Shown here: positions 58,403 through 64,000 of the stretch, in pieces | How positions within the stretch are numbered: the first letter of the stretch is position 1 | Layout: each line of letters starts with the position of its first letter | Assembly (NCBI RefSeq): GCF_014529535.1 | Contig: NW_023503598.1 | Span: 496,001-560,000, forward strand | DNA length: 64,000 nucleotides | From: Bradysia coprophila | Lineage: Eukaryota; Arthropoda; Insecta; Diptera; Sciaridae | Direction of reading: 5' to 3' | Program-made: the position numbers and the translations under genes | The notes under the pieces: generated by a model | Seen by the model: the letters and a program-made list of their open reading frames with translations, nothing else | Told to the model about the DNA's origin: nothing | Databases searched by the model: none

Positions 58403-58555
58403 TAATTAGCAAACTATAAGAAAAATGAAATTTCATTGATTTACCTTCGTTTCGAGTGGTGTGACGGTGTCAATAGAAGTTTTTTGACATTTCAGACGAA
58501 ATACAAACGTCAGCGAAATCAATGAAATTTCATTTTTCTTATAGTTCGCTAATTA
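58403..58555. mobile_element. 153-bp palindromic MITE
   Basis: taattagcaaactataagaa and inverse; arms include atgaaatttcattgattt. Confidence 0.8.
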
Positions 58556-59243
58556 GATATTTCCCCTATTAGATTTATATTTAAAAAAATCGTCCCATTC
58601 TAAATGACTTTTAAATAACTCATTTTACGTTTTATTGATGTGTAATTACGTTACATTGGTCATACATATACTAAGCGTGTTCATCATTCCGAATAAATAA
58701 AATATAAATATTGTGTTGAGTGTATAAGGCAATACGAATTCTAACAGAAATATCCGTTCATCAACCACATTTTTTATATTGTATGTGCTTACACGTATGG
58801 TTTAATGTTATGTTTACCATTCTGCCATAAAATATATTTTATCTTAAAAATAAAACTAAAAAAAACACGAAAATTATGCATGGTCAGTAATTAATTTTCC
58901 ATAAATGGGTGTTGTGAAACGAATCGAAGCATAAACTATATTTTATTCCAACTGGACGGTGTACACTCTCATCCAGTTCGGAGAACTTTTAATTTAATTG
59001 TATAATTATTTGTTTTTATTTTTTTGTTTCAATTGAAAAACGGAAAAAAATATTGTGGACTGCAATCATTTTATAAGTTGGAGAAGGGGAGACCCGTACA
59101 CGACATTTGTAAGAAGTCAAGGCATGAAAAGTCAACTTTTCGTGTGGATTTCGTTCATCCTGTGGTGATTCCACAATATGCATTCATCAAAGATTGCAAT
59201 TGAATTGATTTGCATCATGTTGCCTTTGCATTCCCTTTATACC
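58556..59243. other. Gene-free gap
   Basis: AT-rich; nothing recognised. Confidence 0.4.
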
Positions 59244-59402
59244 AATGAAAGTCTAGAACAGGTATGGTCGATCGGCGAATTCGTCTTAAACGCACTCACA
59301 TTTTATGTCAAAATAATATGAAAATGAGTGCGTTTAAGTACGAAAATCAAATTTTTATGTCCTCCGGGCGGACAATAGACCATACCTGTTTTACACTTTC
59401 AT
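59244..59402. mobile_element. 159-bp MITE, AATGAAAGT family
   Basis: AATGAAAGTCTAGAACAGGT and inverse; an inner inverted pair is gtcttaaacgcactca. Relatives are at 12450-12651 and 14181-14300. Confidence 0.85.
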
Positions 59403-59930
59403 TGCTTTATACATAGAGTTCATTCGAAATACAATTCATTCCTTTCCCGGCTTCGGCCGAAGACACATCTAGTGTTTTATTGTAGATAGACATACAATCT
59501 CTCTCTACAATCTGAGGCGAGGCTGATGATTTTCGTACATCCTATATGCGTCGAAAACCATATACATTTCAAGTTTCAAGTATACTACTTTCGACGCCCT
59601 TATATATAAAATCCGTTACATAAATCGGGATAAAAATGGAAGGTCTTGGTTTCGTGTGACCCCGCCTACTGTGGTCTGAATTGGCACATGACCAGGCTGA
59701 GGTTATTCGCCTAGTCGGTTGGCCTGTAGAGGCGCCACATTTTTTATAGTACTTCATTCTCACTGTACTATTTTTTTGTGTGACAACTTCACATTCGTTC
59801 ATTCCCATGAAATGTCACTGCCGTGAAGTTTGTTCATGAAAAAATAATTCAGTGACAGCAAACTTTTGATGAAGAAAAGTACTAAATTGTAATAGATTTT
59901 ATCCTTAGTTTCTAAACTCCATTCTCCTAT
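59403..59930. other. Gene-free gap
   Basis: About 530 bp; no gene. A short inverted pair around tgtcactg lies at 59800-59860. Confidence 0.4.
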
Positions 59931-60702
59931 AGATCACTAAAATGACCGCTGGCGTGACGATCGACGGTTCGGTTTTGTGTGCAAACTAATGACAACCAAC
60001 TTTGCTTCTAAGAGAATTCCCCGTATTGAGTTCATTTGCATTCATTTCAAAGAATTGAACGCACTCACTTATTCATTACTTTGTGAAATTGTGAAGTTGG
60101 TTTCGATTAGTTTGCACACTTTTCCCCACCATTCCTCACGTTTCCGTCATCAGTTTCACCAAACGAAGAGATCTATACAACAGTCATACAAATCATTTGT
60201 GACTATCCTAAATTCCTAAAACTAAGGCGCAGGATCCTAGGAAACTTTGTGGCGCACTTTTCTGATGTTGTTGCCTTGGGACTTGTCATTCTGTATAAGT
60301 TTCTGGTGATAGCCTTGACTTAAATAATGAATGAGAAAGAAACAAAGGGTCACTAGATCTGTATTTCGAGATCATGAATTGATTATTCCATACCCTGATA
60401 AATTTAAATCTACACCTCGGCAACGCTTCTGATTAACGAAATTCACACGATTAACTATGGATCTCTTCGTTTGGTGAAACTGATGACGGAAACGTGAGGA
60501 ATGGTGGGGAAAAGTGTGCAAACTAATTGAAACCAACTTCACAATTTCACATTGTAATGAATAAGTGAGTGCGTCCAATTCTTTGAAATGAATGTAAATG
60601 AACTAAATACGGGGAATTCCCTTAGAAGCAAAGTTGGTTGTCATTAGTTTACACACAAAACCGAACCGTCGATCGTCACGCCAGCGGTCATTTTAGTGAT
60701 CT
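59931..60702. mobile_element. 0.77-kb foldback element
   Basis: Arms 59931-60173 and 60460-60702 (243 bp each) are inverted copies, starting agatcactaaaatgaccgct and ending 'cgaagagatc'. A 286-bp unique spacer lies between. Short frames in both arms are the same sequence seen twice, not genes. Confidence 0.88.
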
Positions 60703-61003
60703 TACTGATCACGGATCTTCATAATCAAACGTTAGATTATTATTGTCAATATTTAATATTGACGTCATATTGGTCAATCCTCACATCCTGGTTCGTGTTA
60801 CGTGTTAATATTAAAGAAACGGATATTCATTTGCCATCAACAACCATGACATGAATAAACGATGAGGTCAGACTAGTTTTTTATTATATAAAGAAATTCA
60901 TGACACAAATATTGAAGTAGTAAATTTCGTATGAAGCCCTAGAATATACTTTATACAAGTGAAGTAACATATTTACTAATTCTCTTGGCGGAGAAGAAAT
61001 CAT
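60703..61003. other. Gene-free gap
   Basis: About 300 bp, nothing recognised. Confidence 0.4.
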
Positions 61004-61295
61004 GGCGCTTACCAACGCTCTTCAAGCAAAAGTGATCAGAGGCATCAGCTGCCAAATATAGTACTTTTTTAAATGATATGGTATTTAACAGTGTTTTACA
61101 GTTGTGTGACACACTGTCAAGTTTTAGTACCCTATTTAGAGTACCACTTAAGCTTATCAGAGGCGACAGCTGCCAAATAGAGTACTTTTTTGTATGAAAT
61201 GGTGTTTAACAGTGTTTTACAGTTGTGTGACACACTGCCAAGTTTCAGTACCCTATTTAGAGTACCACTTATGCTTGAAGTGTGTTGCGCTTACT
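61004..61295. repeat. Dispersed repeat with internal duplication ('agctgccaaatagagtac' family)
   Basis: Two tandem blocks of about 115 bp, each from 'agctgccaaata.agtactt' through gtgtttaacagtgttttacag-like text to 'gtaccctatttagagtacca'. Outer ends ggcgctta..cttcaagca and their inverse suggest a MITE. Fragments of the same family are at 39010-39180, 42318-42375 and 62350-62475. Confidence 0.7.
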
Positions 61296-63867
61296 CAAAT
61301 GCATTCGAAAGTTGGGGTTCTGTAATTTATGTGATCAGCTGAAGGATTGCGTTCGGCATCAGTGTTTCATTCTTCAACTGAAGTAGCTCAAACTATTTAC
61401 AAAATAATTTCTATCAAAAAGAACACTCTTTCAGCTGCGACTCTTATGAATATTTCACTTTAACTTAATGAATGCATTCGTACCAACGAAACAAGCAAAA
61501 CTAAAACTCCGATACTCGAGTGAACATTATGACAATTGCACACGGAAATACGCGTAGCTAGATACGAAATTCGAATAAAACAGCAGAGGTTATGCTAACG
61601 AAATAGGCATATTTCATGGATATGCACAAAACAATTACCCACCAAATAAAGAACTTTTATGAGGCATTCTCAAAAGAGCATAAAGTTTAATTGTTCAGAA
61701 CTGTTCGAAACGACACAGAAATAAACATAAAATTTAAATAGAATTAACATTACGAGATTGTTCGCTTCCTCACAGATGGCATAAATTCCAGGTGAATTGT
61801 TTATGTGAAAACTTGCTGTTGTGACAAATATCTACCGGCAGGACCTTGCCGTTTGAGATACAAGTATGCTCAATGGATTTTTTTTTATTATTATATATTG
61901 AACTGCAGCCTAGAAATTTCATTGTAAATTATAAAACTGAAGAGCCGAGAGAACCTGGTACCATAGATTTGTTCGACTTCTTATCGAAACTTCGCAAAGC
62001 GATAAGCTAACGACCCATTAGACTGAATTGAAAGCTAAATGAATAATTGTAACTTTAACTCACAACAGGACCGAACTGACTCGAAAAAGCTCTTCGGGCT
62101 CTGTGTATGAAGAAAATTTGTAAAAACCATTTCATTGACCTTCAACAGCCCGAATTCCCATATACTCACGAACGAGAAGTCAAACGATGCAAGAAACCGA
62201 AGGATTACAGTTTTATAAGATTGTAACGCACAGATTTCTAAGGTTAATTTTCGCACCAGAGAGCAGAGCACCTTGAACTATATCTGTGAGCGAGTATATG
62301 AACGATGCTTCTGAAGGGTAACTAACTCACTTCAAGCATGAGTGGTACTATGATTAGGGTACTGAAACTTGACAGTGTGCCACAAAACTGTAAAGAATCA
62401 TTTCATGCAAATTACTACTCTATTTGGCAGCTGTCGACTGATCACATTTGCTTGAAGTGCGTTGATGCAACCCTGACGGCAAGTTCAAATCAGGGACGAA
62501 GTTCATATGAGACGAAAGTATTACAACTGGCTACCGCCAAACTAAAGTTGATGAGAACCTGCATTGACGGTATGTAAATACAGTGTAACAACGGCGTAAT
62601 TGTATTTTAGTGACTGCATCGTTAAATTTGTTTCGGAAATGTGAAAAACTGACACGTTTCGCCGGTCGGTGTGTTTGCTTTTTATTAAACTTTTAAGATA
62701 ACAAAAACCATATTTTCTCGTGCAGTGAAATGCTAGTCAATGAACGGAAAGGTAAATGAATGTTTACTGTGGACAATCCATAAACAAAACTCATATTGTA
62801 CTCGTGCTGTATGGTATATCGTCAAAAAAAAAGAAAGAAAACCATTTGTATCTATAGATGTTAATGCAGCGAGTTTCTTGACAATGTTCTCAAACAAAAA
62901 GTATACATTTTATCACTCTAGACAATTTTAACATTATCTCGTCGGCCTGGCGAGATGTGAGACGCACACATGGGCTTTCGACATACAGTATTCTTTCTGT
63001 TCATTTTTCTCTGTTTTTTGTTTCTATTTATTTATTTACGACCGGTCACTATCATTTCACATATAAAATGTTTCAGTCGAATAGGAAAAGTATTTTTTTT
63101 TCAAAACATTTTTTTTTATTCAGATGTCAACTGCTTTTCAAAAAGAAGTTACATTCCAATTCATGATGTTACCAGCAGAAACGTATAGCAGAGCCCGTTG
63201 TATTAGGTATACGTTATGTCTATCGATAAATTCAAGAGTAAAACTCGTTCGGTTTATCAATTATATTATTGGAAAGAATATTGTCAACAATAAAATTATG
63301 TGAAAATATTATATCGCGTTTTATATGAATTGTTTATTCATCATCGTCGAACAGAAAAACGAGAGAAATGAAAGGAAAAAAAAATATTATGTCGAAAACA
63401 ATGAATTGCTTATGTTGTGTGTTCTTGGATATCATCTTACGTTTTTACGTTTTCGTTGTTAGAATTAGTAAAATTGATACGAGTCCATTAGAAGACCCTG
63501 GAGCAACGAACAAAAAATTCCTGTTCAATTGTACCTTAACATCAGATCAGGATACTCTATAAACTAATCAAATTTAATTAATGATGCCATTTTTAAGGTC
63601 ACTCAATAGTGGTGACTTTACCCCTATTTTATTTTACCGGAAACGTGCATGCATTCATATAAAAACATTTCCACCAAAAAATGGTTGTTTAAATTAACCG
63701 TCACAATAATTTCAAATTCATTGTGTCACTTACGACTATCTTCACAACAGACTTGACCAGCAAAATGTTGTGTTTAAAGTTTTTACTTTACTAGTGAGGT
63801 AATGTGGACTTTCCCTCACTAGTGAAGACCCTTTCCCTCGCTCGTAAAGTAAAACGCCATACTTTAC
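61296..63867. other. 2.6-kb gene-free region
   Basis: No supported gene. 62350-62475 is an inverted fragment of the 61004 repeat (gggtactgaaacttgacagt, actctatttggcagctgtcg). Short frames at 62740-62931, 62957-63188 and 63368-63562 are lysine- and phenylalanine-rich with no domain. Confidence 0.45.
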
Positions 63868-63963
63868 GCGTGAAATAATTTGATATCTCGTATCACGATG
63901 AGGGCTGAAGCCCTCGGATACTTTTACTCATCTGGATACGAGATATTAAATTACTTCACTGGT
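63868..63963. repeat. 96-bp hairpin
   Basis: cgtgaaataatttgatatct and gtatc are inverted at 63930-63960; the loop has the self-complementary gagggctgaagccctc. Probably a MITE end. Confidence 0.65.
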
Positions 63964-64000
63964 ATAGTAATGTACTATTATTTGTTCCTTGTTGTTTGCC

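Noticed and set aside
59977-60578. Similar short proteins on opposite strands
   Set aside because: They are the same sequence in the two inverted arms of a foldback element, not a conserved gene pair.

Overview
This looks like nuclear DNA from an AT-rich insect, most likely a nematoceran fly. A fungus gnat (Sciaridae) is my best guess, but that is inference. The grounds are short introns with GT..AG ends, pickpocket-type DEG/ENaC channel genes, F-box genes, a truncated LOA/Jockey-like LINE, and a very dense load of palindromic MITEs with 8-bp or TTA target duplications. There are no operons, Shine-Dalgarno sites or CRISPR arrays.

Left part (1-20.8 kb). A three-exon ERI1/Snipper-like DEDDh 3'-5' exonuclease lies at 726-1506. 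A 4-kb foldback element with long inverted arms follows at 4199-8186. A two-exon cyclopropane-fatty-acyl-phospholipid synthase (CFA synthase) lies at 8506-9783. It is a bacterial enzyme type with every catalytic residue I can place, yet it carries a 66-bp intron in a TE-rich setting, so it is probably an old, domesticated horizontal transfer. Just downstream is a 5'-truncated LINE with a 16-bp target duplication, itself interrupted by a 0.95-kb palindromic element. The rest to 20.8 kb is gene-poor and full of MITEs.

Middle part (20.8-56 kb). This is a tandem segmental duplication of a unit made of an F-box gene, a pickpocket gene (both on the minus strand) and a noncoding tail. Unit 1 has an F-box gene broken by an internal deletion and a 3.2-kb Helitron-like insertion, plus an intact ppk. 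Unit 2 has an intact F-box gene plus a ppk whose start region is frameshifted. Unit 3 keeps only about 70 bp of the F-box gene but an intact ppk, with MITEs in two of its introns. Unit 4 has an intact F-box gene and no ppk. So each unit retains exactly one intact protein-coding copy. Because the units are paralogous, several MITE insertions have an 'empty site' in a sister unit.

Right part (56-64 kb). I see no gene I can support. It holds MITEs, a 0.77-kb foldback element and AT-rich sequence.

Nothing here is clearly a new multi-gene system. The strongest leads are the intron-bearing CFA synthase, the alternating survival of F-box and ppk copies, the Helitron carrying a 129-bp in-frame minisatellite, and a ppk copy whose first codons lie in a MITE.
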